NCBI GenBank assembly: GCA_029202445.1
Contig: CP119321.1
Location: forward strand, 1,674,001-1,738,000
DNA length: 64,000 nucleotides
Reading direction: 5' to 3'
DNA from: Candidatus Microbacterium phytovorans
GTDB lineage: Bacteria; Actinomycetota; Actinomycetes; Actinomycetales; Microbacteriaceae
The stretch's first letter is position 1. Every line of letters begins with the position of its first letter. The notes beneath the pieces are model-generated. The model worked only from the letters and a program-made list of their open reading frames with translations, was not told the origin of the DNA and made no database searches. A program made the translations under genes and the position numbers. Shown in pieces: positions 53,845-62,126 of this stretch.

Positions 53845-55290
53845 ATGGACTTTCTGGATCCGCTGCTGCTGGCTCGGTGGCAATTCGGGCTCACGACGCT
53901 GTACCACTTCATCTTCGTCCCCCTGACGCTGGGGATGTCGCTGTTCGTCGCGATCTTCCAGAGCATGTGGTTCCGCACGGCCGACGTGAAGTGGCTCCAC
54001 CTCACGCGGTTCTTCGGGAAGATCTTCCTCATCAACTTCGCGATGGGCATCGTCACGGGCATCGTGCAGGAGTTCCAGTTCGGCATGAACTGGTCGTCCT
54101 ACAGCCGCTTCGTCGGCGACGTGTTCGGCGCCCCCCTCGCCTTCGAGGGCCTCATGGCGTTCTTCTTCGAGGCGACCTTCATCGGGCTGTGGATCTTCGG
54201 CTGGAACCGCCTGCCCCGCGGCATCCACCTCGCCACGATCTGGATCACGGTGTTCGGCACGTGGCTGTCGGCGTACTTCATCCTCGCCGCCAACGCCTTC
54301 ATGCAGAACCCCGTCGGCTACCGGATGTCGACCGAGGGGCACCGCGCGGAGATGGCCGACTTCGGCGCCGTCCTGACCAACCCCGTCGCCCTCACGCAGT
54401 TCCCGCACACGATCTTCTCGGCGATCATGTTCGCCGCCGGGGTCATGATCGCCGTCGCCGCGTGGCACCTCTCCCGCCGGCAGCACGACGAGATGATGCG
54501 CCCCGCCCTCAAGCTCGGCCTCTGGTCGATGATCATCGCCTTCGCCGGGGTCGCGCTCTCGGGCGATCAGCTGGGCCTGGTCATGGTCGAGACCCAGCCG
54601 ATGAAGATGGCCGCCGCCGAAGCGATGTTCAACTCTGCGTGCGGCGCCGACGCCTCCTTCTCCCTGTTCTCGATCGGCACCCCCGACGGAACGAGCGAGA
54701 TCTGGTCGCTGCGCGTGCCCTACCTGCTCGCCTTCCTCTCCACGCACGATTTCAACGGCTGCGTCGAGGGCATCAACGACCTCAACCTGCAGTACACGAC
54801 CGAGCTCTTCCCGCAGTTCGCCGACCAGGTCGACGGCAACTTCGCGCCCATCCTGTGGGTCACCTACTGGTCGTTCCGCTGGATGATGGGCTTCGGCGGC
54901 CTCGCCGCCCTCATCGCCGTCGTCGGCCTCTGGGTCACGCGCAAGAACGCGAAGCGCCCCGTGGCGGGCTGGATGTGGAAGATCGCGATCTGGCAGGCGC
55001 CCCTCGCGCTGCTCGGCATCCTCGTCGGCTGGATCTTCACGGAGATGGGACGCCAGCCGTGGATCGTCTTCGGCCTGATGCTCACGGAGGACGGTGTCTC
55101 ACCGAGCGTGCCCGGCTGGAGCGTGCTGATCTCGCTCGTGGCGTTCACACTCATCTACCTGATCCTCGCGGTGGTCGAGTTCGGCCTCATCTTCAAGACC
55201 GTGCAGACCGGACCCGATCCCCTTCCCGGACCCGACGATCCACAGCCCTCGGAGCTGTCGATCGACGAGACCCCCACGACGGTCTACTAG
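53845..55290 (+). CDS. cydA: Cytochrome bd ubiquinol/menaquinol oxidase subunit I
   Basis: A 481-residue membrane protein, the haem-bearing subunit of cytochrome bd, which reduces oxygen to water with electrons from quinol without pumping protons. Haem ligands fit His21, His188 and Met347 or Met348 (FRWMMGFGG), with Glu101 and Glu109 in the proton path. The Q-loop has GDQ, K254 and E259 (QPMKMAAAE). It is a short Q-loop form. Two cysteines in the loop, Cys266 and Cys306, could form a disulfide as reported for mycobacterial CydA. The start has a GGGAGGG site. First of cydABDC. Confidence 0.98.
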   Translation: MDFLDPLLLARWQFGLTTLYHFIFVPLTLGMSLFVAIFQSMWFRTADVKWLHLTRFFGKIFLINFAMGIVTGIVQEFQFGMNWSSYSRFVGDVFGAPLAFEGLMAFFFEATFIGLWIFGWNRLPRGIHLATIWITVFGTWLSAYFILAANAFMQNPVGYRMSTEGHRAEMADFGAVLTNPVALTQFPHTIFSAIMFAAGVMIAVAAWHLSRRQHDEMMRPALKLGLWSMIIAFAGVALSGDQLGLVMVETQPMKMAAAEAMFNSACGADASFSLFSIGTPDGTSEIWSLRVPYLLAFLSTHDFNGCVEGINDLNLQYTTELFPQFADQVDGNFAPILWVTYWSFRWMMGFGGLAALIAVVGLWVTRKNAKRPVAGWMWKIAIWQAPLALLGILVGWIFTEMGRQPWIVFGLMLTEDGVSPSVPGWSVLISLVAFTLIYLILAVVEFGLIFKTVQTGPDPLPGPDDPQPSELSIDETPTTVY

Positions 55291-55299
55291 GAGTACGCC

Positions 55300-56331
55300 A
55301 TGGATCTCGCCTACCTCTGGTTCTTCATCGTCGGAGTGCTCTTCGTCGGCTACTTCGTGCTCGACGGATTCGACTTCGGCGTGGGCATGTCCCTCCCCTT
55401 TCTCGGCAAGGACGAGGTGTCGCGCCGTCAGGTCATCAACACGATCGGCCCCGTGTGGGACCTCAACGAGACCTGGGTCATCGTCGCCGGCGCCTGCCTG
55501 TTCGCCGCGTTCCCCGAGTGGTACGCGACGCTCTTCAGCGGGTTCTACCTCGCTCTCCTGCTGATCCTGCTCGCCCTCATCGCGCGCGGAGTGTCGTTCG
55601 AGTACCGCCACCAGCGCGACGACCCGCGCTGGAAGCGTCGTTTCGACTGGATGATCACGATCGGATCGGCCGTGCCCGCGCTCCTGTGGGGCGTCGCGGT
55701 GGGCAACATCGTCCAGGGCGTGCCGATCGATGCCGACCACGAGTTCACCGGCTCGTTCCTCACGCTGCTGAACCCCTACGGCCTGTGGGTCGGCGTCACG
55801 ACGCTCCTCCTCTTCTTCCTCCACGGCGTCTACTTCGTGGGGCTGAAGACCGACGGCCAGGTGCACCACGACGCGCAGGCGCTCGCCAAGAAGCTCTCGA
55901 TCCCCACGGTGCTGTTCGCCGCCGGAACGGTCGTGTGGACCGTGCTGATCGCCGCGGGCCGTGAGGCTCCGCTCCTGTGGGCGGTCATCGCGTGCGGTGT
56001 CATCGCGGCCGTGTCGCTGCTGGCATCCGTCGCCTTCAACTGGGTCGACCGCGACGGCCGCGCCTTCGCCGCGGGCGCCGTGACGATCGTCTTCGCCGTC
56101 CTCACGCTGTGGCTGGCCCTGTTCCCGTTCGTCATGCCCTCCTCGACCGACGTCGCGAACAGCCTGACGATCTCCAACGCGTCCAGCACCCAGCTGACCC
56201 TGGAGATCATGAGCTGGGCGGCCCTCATCTTCCTGCCGATGGTGCTGCTGTACCAGGGCTGGACGTACTGGGTGTTCCGCAAGCGCGTGACGCGCGCCGT
56301 GATCGAGAAGGCCAACGCCGTCGCCCACTGA
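55300..56331 (+). CDS. cydB: Cytochrome bd oxidase subunit II
   Basis: A 343-residue membrane protein with about eight or nine helices. LWFFIVGVLFVGYFVLDGFD at the start is the CydB signature, and GPVWDLNETWVIVAGACLFA and RGVSFEYRHQRDD are conserved. It pairs with CydA to build the oxidase. It begins nine bases after the cydA stop with a GGAG site. An 84-base gap follows before cydD, containing a TAGGGT box, so cydDC may also have its own promoter. Confidence 0.97.
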   Translation: MDLAYLWFFIVGVLFVGYFVLDGFDFGVGMSLPFLGKDEVSRRQVINTIGPVWDLNETWVIVAGACLFAAFPEWYATLFSGFYLALLLILLALIARGVSFEYRHQRDDPRWKRRFDWMITIGSAVPALLWGVAVGNIVQGVPIDADHEFTGSFLTLLNPYGLWVGVTTLLLFFLHGVYFVGLKTDGQVHHDAQALAKKLSIPTVLFAAGTVVWTVLIAAGREAPLLWAVIACGVIAAVSLLASVAFNWVDRDGRAFAAGAVTIVFAVLTLWLALFPFVMPSSTDVANSLTISNASSTQLTLEIMSWAALIFLPMVLLYQGWTYWVFRKRVTRAVIEKANAVAH

Positions 56332-56415
56332 CCGGCCGCCGCGCCCGGTGCCCTGGCCGGCGCCGGTGACCTGCCGCCGGGGCGCTGCGCGGAACCGAAG
56401 TAGGGTCGAAGAACC

Positions 56416-58122
56416 ATGACCACCACTGCAGGCGAAGGTCGCGCGCGCACCCGGACGCGCCCGGTCGATCCGCGCCTGCTGCGGTATGCGTCGGCGTCGC
56501 GCGGGTTCTTCGTTGCGATCGCCGTGATCGGACTCGCGCAGACGGCCGTCATCGTCGCCTTCGCGTGGCTCCTCACGCAGGCCGTCACGGGGGCGATCGC
56601 CGGCGAGCCGCTCGACGGCGCGCTCGGGGAGACGCTGCTCCTGCTGGTGGGGGTGATCGTTCTGCGGGCGGTTCTGCTGTGGACGAGGGAGACCGTCGCC
56701 GCTCGCGCCGCCGCCCGCGTGCAGAGCCAGCTGCGCCGCCATCTCCTCTCCGCCGTCGGACTCCTGGGGCCAGGGTGGATCGCGTCGCAGAACAGCGCGC
56801 GGCTCGCGGTGACGGCGGGGCGCGGACTGGAGGCCCTCGACGCGTACTTCTCGCGCTACCTCCCTCAGCTCGTGCAGACCGCGATAGCGACCCCCGTACT
56901 GCTGGCGGTCATGTGGTGGCAAGACTGGATCTCGGGCCTCACCGTGCTCTTGACCCTCCCGCTCATCCCGCTGTTCATGGTGCTGATCGGCCTGGCGACG
57001 CGGTCGGTCCAGCAGCGACAGTGGCAGACGCTCGGACGGCTCGCCGCCCGCTTCTCCGACACGGTGCGGGGGCTGTCGACCCTGAAGGTGTTCGGACGGC
57101 ATCACCGCGCCGTGGCATCGATCGGCACGGTCACCGACACCTACCGCAAAGAGACGATGCGGGTGCTGCGGGTCTCGTTCCTCTCCGGTTTCGCGCTGGA
57201 GCTCCTGGCCTCGATCGCCGTCGCCATCGTTGCGGTCTCGATCGGCTTCCGCCTGATGGACGGCCTGCTGACCCTCACCGTGGGCCTGTTCGTGCTGCTG
57301 CTCGCACCCGAGGCGTACCTGCCGCTGCGGCAGGTGGGCGTGCAGTTCCACGCCGCAGCGGAGGGTGTCGCAGCCACCGACGACGTCTTCGCCGTACTCG
57401 ACGATCACCGCCGCGCGGTTGGCGGGCGCCCGGCAGCCGCCGATGACGGCGGGGATGCCGCGGGCGCTTCCTTGCGCGGCGTCCTGGTGATGCGCGAGGT
57501 GGCGGTGCGCGACCTCCCGCCGGTCTCGTTCGAGGCGCGCCCCGGCACGGTCACCCTCGTGGACGGGCCCAGCGGCTCCGGCAAGTCGAGCCTGCTCGCG
57601 GCGCTCCGCGCGGCCGCGCCCTACCGCGGTGACATCACGGTGGACGGGACGGATGCCGCGACGCTCGCATCCTCCACGTGGCTCGCGTGGGCGGGTCAGC
57701 AGCCGGGACTGGTGGCCGGCACGATCGCCGACAACGTGAGGCTCGGCGACGCCGGCGAGTCCGACAGCACCGGTACCGACGGCTCGGACGATCTCGTGGC
57801 CCGGGCTCTGCGCCTCGCGGGTGCCGACGACCTCGATCCGGACCGCCTCCTCGGCGTGCAGGGGTCGGGGCTGTCGGGCGGCCAGGCGCAGCGCGTCGCC
57901 GTCGCGCGGGCGATCCACCGTCATCTGCGCGGGCGGGCATCGGTCGTCGCCCTGGACGAGCCCAGCGCCGCCCTCGATGCCGAGACCGAAGCCCGCCTGT
58001 GGGCGTCGGTGCGCGAGATCGCCGATGGCGGCGCGACCGTCCTGCTCGTCTCGCACCGCCCGTCGGCCCGCGAGATCGCCGACGCCGTCGTCTCCCTCTC
58101 CCCCGCGGAGGCCGTCGCATGA
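56416..58122 (+). CDS. cydD: Thiol-reductant ABC exporter subunit CydD
   Basis: A 568-residue fused transmembrane-ATPase half transporter. Six helices occupy about residues 20-310 with TLKVFGRHHRAV in the coupling region, then the ATPase with Walker A GPSGSGKSS, signature LSGGQAQR and Walker B VVALDEPSAALD. CydDC exports cysteine/glutathione-type thiols, or handles haem, and is needed to assemble cytochrome bd. A TAGGGT box at 56401-56406 lies nine bases before the ATG. The stop overlaps the cydC start. Confidence 0.94.
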   Translation: MTTTAGEGRARTRTRPVDPRLLRYASASRGFFVAIAVIGLAQTAVIVAFAWLLTQAVTGAIAGEPLDGALGETLLLLVGVIVLRAVLLWTRETVAARAAARVQSQLRRHLLSAVGLLGPGWIASQNSARLAVTAGRGLEALDAYFSRYLPQLVQTAIATPVLLAVMWWQDWISGLTVLLTLPLIPLFMVLIGLATRSVQQRQWQTLGRLAARFSDTVRGLSTLKVFGRHHRAVASIGTVTDTYRKETMRVLRVSFLSGFALELLASIAVAIVAVSIGFRLMDGLLTLTVGLFVLLLAPEAYLPLRQVGVQFHAAAEGVAATDDVFAVLDDHRRAVGGRPAAADDGGDAAGASLRGVLVMREVAVRDLPPVSFEARPGTVTLVDGPSGSGKSSLLAALRAAAPYRGDITVDGTDAATLASSTWLAWAGQQPGLVAGTIADNVRLGDAGESDSTGTDGSDDLVARALRLAGADDLDPDRLLGVQGSGLSGGQAQRVAVARAIHRHLRGRASVVALDEPSAALDAETEARLWASVREIADGGATVLLVSHRPSAREIADAVVSLSPAEAVA

Positions 58123-59792
58123 CCACCTCGCGGGAGATCCTGCGCTCGGCCATGCCGCCCGCCCGCCGATTCTGGCCCGGTGCCGCCGCCGGGTTCACCT
58201 CGGAGGCGTCGGCGGTGGCGCTGCTGGCCGTGAGTTCCTGGCTCATCGTGCGCGCCAGCGAGCAGCCGCTGCTCATGTACCTGTCGGCGGCCGTCGTCGG
58301 GGTGCGCCTCTTCGCCCTCACTCGCGCCGCGTTCCGCTACACGGAGCGCCTCGCGAGCCACGACGCGGCGCTGCGGCAATTGGCATCCACGCGCACCGAC
58401 CTCGTTCGTCGCATCGTGCCGTTCGCTCCGGACGGTCTGGGCCGGACGGGTCGCGGTTCGGTGCTGGGGGCGCTCGTCGACGATGTCGACGAGCTGCAGA
58501 ATCTGCCGCTGCGCGTCGTCCTCCCGCTCGTGTCGTCGACGGCGGTCGCGGTGGGCGCCGTGATTCTCGTGGCGGTCATCTGGTGGCCCGCCGCCCTCAC
58601 GCTCCTGGCCTGCCTCGTGGCCGCGGGCGTTGCCGCGGTCTTCTGGGGGTGGGCGACGGGGTCGCGTGCCGAGCGGACGATCGCTCCGCTCCGTGCCGAC
58701 CTCGCCGGCGCCGTCCTCGATCATCTCGGCAGCCTCGACGTGCTGGTCGCATACGGCGCGGAGGAGGAGAGCCGGGCACGCATCGCCGCCGCCGACGCGC
58801 GGTTGCGGCGAGTGGTCGTCCGTCGTGCGGGGGCGCAGGCGGGCACGACGGCGCTGGTGTCGCTCCTGGCCGGTGCCGCCTCGGTGCTCGCCGTCTGGAT
58901 CGCCGCGCCGGCCGTGGCATCCGGAGCACTGCTCGGGCCGGAGTTCGCGGTCGCCGTCCTCGTCCCGATGGCGGTGTTCGAGGTCTTCACGGCGGTGCCG
59001 CTCGCCGCCGCCGCCTGGCGTCAGGTGCGCGCCTCCGCCGGCCGTATCGCCGACGCGCTGCCGGCGGAGGCACCCCCGGAGCTGCCGCGCGAGACCGCCG
59101 GCACCGGGATCGCACCTCCTCTCGCGTCCCCCGCGGGGTCGGGCCTGCGGCTGCGTGGGGTGTCCGCCTCCTGGCCGGATGCCGAGGGGTCCGCTCTGCA
59201 CGATGTCGATCTCGATGTCGCCCCGGGCGAGCGGGTGCTCGTGGTCGGCTCGAGCGGCGCGGGGAAGACGACGCTCGCGCACGTCCTCGTCCGCTTCCTG
59301 GAGATCGACGGGTCGTACACGATCGGCGGTGCGGATGCGCGCGCCCTCTCCCCCGACGACGTCCGGCTGACGGTGGGTCTGTGCGAGCAGAGCCCCATGC
59401 TCTTCGACGAGGACATCCGGCAGAACCTCCTCTTCGCGCGCGACACCGCCCGCGACGACGATCTCCTGGGTGTGCTCGAGCGGGTCGGGCTCGGCGCGTG
59501 GGTGCGCGAACGCGGCGGACTCGACGCGAGGGTCGGCGAGCGCGGCGCCCTCGTCTCGGGCGGTCAGGCGCAGCGGATCGCCCTGGCGCGGGCCCTCCTG
59601 CGCGGGTTCGACGTACTCGTCCTCGACGAGCCGACGGCCGGTGTCGACCCCGCTGCGTCCGATGCTCTCCTGCGCGATCTGCTCCTCGCCGTCGGCGACG
59701 ATCGCGCCGTCGTGCTGATCTCGCACGTCACGGTGCCGGAGGGTCTCGTCGACCGCACGGTGCGTCTCGACCGCGGCCGGATCGTCGGCTGA
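58119..59792 (+). CDS. cydC: Thiol-reductant ABC exporter subunit CydC
   Basis: A 557-residue partner of CydD. Membrane part with SSWLIVRASEQPLLMYLS and RYTERLASHDAALRQLA, both CydC markers. The ATPase has Walker A GSSGAGKTT, signature VSGGQAQR and Walker B VLVLDEPTAGVD. The ATG overlaps the cydD stop (ATGA), as expected for an obligate heterodimer. It closes the cluster and converges with an acetyltransferase gene 11 bases away. Confidence 0.94.
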   Translation: MTTSREILRSAMPPARRFWPGAAAGFTSEASAVALLAVSSWLIVRASEQPLLMYLSAAVVGVRLFALTRAAFRYTERLASHDAALRQLASTRTDLVRRIVPFAPDGLGRTGRGSVLGALVDDVDELQNLPLRVVLPLVSSTAVAVGAVILVAVIWWPAALTLLACLVAAGVAAVFWGWATGSRAERTIAPLRADLAGAVLDHLGSLDVLVAYGAEEESRARIAAADARLRRVVVRRAGAQAGTTALVSLLAGAASVLAVWIAAPAVASGALLGPEFAVAVLVPMAVFEVFTAVPLAAAAWRQVRASAGRIADALPAEAPPELPRETAGTGIAPPLASPAGSGLRLRGVSASWPDAEGSALHDVDLDVAPGERVLVVGSSGAGKTTLAHVLVRFLEIDGSYTIGGADARALSPDDVRLTVGLCEQSPMLFDEDIRQNLLFARDTARDDDLLGVLERVGLGAWVRERGGLDARVGERGALVSGGQAQRIALARALLRGFDVLVLDEPTAGVDPAASDALLRDLLLAVGDDRAVVLISHVTVPEGLVDRTVRLDRGRIVG

Positions 59793-59803
59793 CGCCGCTC
59801 GTC

Positions 59804-60400
59804 TCAGAGCGTCTTGGCGAAGGCCTGCACGCCCGCGTGCGACGGGAGGGGCGCGAACCCGAGCCGGGTGTAGAACGCCAGCGCTCCGGTGTTGTCCGAC
59901 GAGGCGACGAGGTGGAGACCGGGCACGCCGCGCTCCCGCAGCGCGTCGGCGAGGGTGTCGATGAGGCGCCTCCCCCATCCCTGTCCCTGGAGCTCCGGGA
60001 GCAGGTCGATGTGGAGGTGGGCGGGGTGGTCGTCACCGTACGGCTCCGCCCCGGCGCGTCGCCCGTAGGCGTAGATCAGCGTGCCGTCCTGGCGCGTGCG
60101 TTCGGAATCCGGCCGGGGCCAGCGCGCAGCGAACCGCGGCCACCACTGCGTGGCGAACCAGTCCTCGAAGGCGCGGGTGTCGGGAGTGCCGACGACGTAG
60201 CCCCTCGGCGTGCCCGCGTCGTCCTCGACGACGAACGCGAGGTCGGGATGCCGTGACACATACGGCAGGACGAACACCTCCGCCCAGAGGTCGTCGTCGT
60301 CGAACACGCCGGTCGCGTCGCCGCCGGCATCGGCGGTGCGCAGGCAGATCTCCGCCAGGGCGGGCTCATCGCCGGGACGGAACGGACGGATGCGAGGCAC
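59804..60400 (-). CDS. GNAT-family N-acetyltransferase
   Basis: A 198-residue GNAT. RIRPFRPGDEPALAEICLRT opens the fold; the acetyl-CoA loop is LPELQGQGWGRRLIDTL (Q/R-x-x-G-x-G/A), and ALAFYTRLGF is the end motif. The insert in the first half, about residues 80-110, is larger than in minimal GNATs and resembles the NAG-deacetylase/OGA-linked type, so a sugar or protein substrate is possible. GTG start with TAGACT (60412-60407) six bases upstream, leaderless. Confidence 0.87.
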   Translation of the reverse strand: MPRIRPFRPGDEPALAEICLRTADAGGDATGVFDDDDLWAEVFVLPYVSRHPDLAFVVEDDAGTPRGYVVGTPDTRAFEDWFATQWWPRFAARWPRPDSERTRQDGTLIYAYGRRAGAEPYGDDHPAHLHIDLLPELQGQGWGRRLIDTLADALRERGVPGLHLVASSDNTGALAFYTRLGFAPLPSHAGVQAFAKTL

Positions 60401-60409
60401 GGCCCGAGT

Positions 60410-62002
60410 CTACGGAGCCGCGACGGCCGCCGGGGCGTCGGGGAGGGCTTCCGCCGCCGCCGTGATCCGGTTGGCCATCCCGCGGAAGATGAAGCCGTGG
60501 AACGGGAGCACGGCGAGCCAGTACAGCCGCCCGGCGAGGCCGCGCGGGAAGAACACCGCCCGCTGCCGGTAGAGGGCGCCACCGGCATCCCCGGGGTCAC
60601 ACGCGAGATCCAACCACGCGAGTCCCGGCACCCGCATCTCCGCCCGCAGGCGCAGGAGGCGGCCGGGTTCGACGCGCTCGACCCGCCAGAAGTCCACGGC
60701 GTCACCGACTGCCACGCGCGAACGGCTGCGGCGTCCGCGTGAGAGCCCGACGCCGCCGACGAGCCGGTCCATCCAACCGCGCAGCGCCCACAGCACCGGG
60801 GCGGAGTACCACCCGCTCTCACCGCCGATCCCCTCGATGACCTCCCACAGCCGGGCGGGCGACGCGGTCGTACGCGCGGTGCGCACGTCGGTGTAGACGG
60901 TGCGTCCCGCCCAGTCGGGGTCGCTCGGGAGCGGGTCGGACGGCACGCCCGAGACCGCGGCATCCTGCCAGCTGGTCTCCACGGCGTCGCCCTCGACGCG
61001 CCCGAGGGCGAGCGCGACGGCTTCGCGATAGCCGGTGAGGCCGCCGTCGGGGCGCGGGATCAGTTCGTCGACATCGTGGTCGTGCATGACGCAGTCGTGC
61101 ACGAGGGAGGCGATGAGCGGGCGAGCGATCGATCGCGGCACGGGCGTGACCACGTTGACCCAGTGCGACGCGAGCCCCGGGGTCAGCACGGGCAGCGCGG
61201 CGATCGGACGCTGCCGCAGCCCCGCTTCCACGGCGTAGCCGTTCATCATCTGCCCGTAGCGGAGCACATCGGGCCCGCCGATGTCGACCGTGCGGTTGAC
61301 ATCGGCGGCGACCCGGGCGGCGCCGAGCAGGTAGTGCAACACGTCGCGCACGGCGATCGGCTGGATGCGGTTGCGCACCCACCGGGGCGCGGGCATGTAG
61401 GGAAGCACCTCCGTGAGGTGGCGGATCATCTCGAACGATGCCGAGCCCGATCCGATCACGACGCCGGCCTGCAGCACGAGCGTCGGCACGCCGCTGCGCA
61501 GGAACTCCTCGCCGACGGCCACGCGCGAGCGCAGGTGCGGGCTCAGCTCGGTGGCGTCGGGGTGGAGCCCGCCGAGGTACACGATGCGCCCCACGGATGC
61601 CGCGGCCGCCGCGGCCGCGACGGTGCGGGCCGCTGCCAGGTCGCTCTCCTCGAAGCCCGCGCCTTGCCCCATCGAGTGGATGAGGTAGAAGAGCACGTCG
61701 ACGTCGGGAACGGCCTCGGCGACCGCCGCAGCGTCGGATGCCGACCCTTCGACGACCTCGACGTCGTCGCCCCACGCGAACGCCGGCAGTCGTCCCGGAT
61801 GCCGGACGAGCACGCGCACCCGGTAGCCGGCGGCGAGGAGGCGCGGCACGAGCCGGCCGCCGAGATAGCCGGTCGCCCCGAGGACGAGAGCTCGCGGGGC
61901 CGACCCGTCGGGACGCGTGATCGCGCGCAGTGCGGGTTCGCGTCCGGTCGGCGATGACAGCGTCGTGTCGTCGTCGTGCGCGCTCGGGTCGGTCTCAGCC
62001 AT
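60410..62002 (-). CDS. Fused SDR-type NAD(P)-binding and DUF2867 protein
   Basis: A 530-residue protein. The first 330 residues are an atypical SDR: LVLGATGYLGGRLVPRLLAA is the cofactor loop, FYLIHSMGQG and YLGGLHPDATELSPHLRSR follow. The rest is DUF2867, a START/polyketide-cyclase-like fold with RLWEVIEGIGGESGWYS and GDAVDFWRVERVEPGRLLRL; it closes with VFFPRGLAGRLYW. This fusion is widespread in Actinobacteria without a known substrate. Leaderless start: TAGGGT (62014-62009) six bases before the ATG. Confidence 0.88.
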   Translation of the reverse strand: MAETDPSAHDDDTTLSSPTGREPALRAITRPDGSAPRALVLGATGYLGGRLVPRLLAAGYRVRVLVRHPGRLPAFAWGDDVEVVEGSASDAAAVAEAVPDVDVLFYLIHSMGQGAGFEESDLAAARTVAAAAAAASVGRIVYLGGLHPDATELSPHLRSRVAVGEEFLRSGVPTLVLQAGVVIGSGSASFEMIRHLTEVLPYMPAPRWVRNRIQPIAVRDVLHYLLGAARVAADVNRTVDIGGPDVLRYGQMMNGYAVEAGLRQRPIAALPVLTPGLASHWVNVVTPVPRSIARPLIASLVHDCVMHDHDVDELIPRPDGGLTGYREAVALALGRVEGDAVETSWQDAAVSGVPSDPLPSDPDWAGRTVYTDVRTARTTASPARLWEVIEGIGGESGWYSAPVLWALRGWMDRLVGGVGLSRGRRSRSRVAVGDAVDFWRVERVEPGRLLRLRAEMRVPGLAWLDLACDPGDAGGALYRQRAVFFPRGLAGRLYWLAVLPFHGFIFRGMANRITAAAEALPDAPAAVAAP

Positions 62003-62126
62003 GTCGAGACCCTACGTCGTGGAGAGCGGACCGCCCAACCCCTTGCGCACGGCGCGCTGACAAGGCATGCGACCCAACGCACGCCGGCCCGGGGTATGGC
62101 GCCGGCGCGGCGACGGCGTCGGTCGG

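Noticed and set aside
53122..59792. Horizontally acquired island carrying cyd genes
   Set aside because: Base composition and codon use match the rest of the window and there is no mobility gene or tRNA border.
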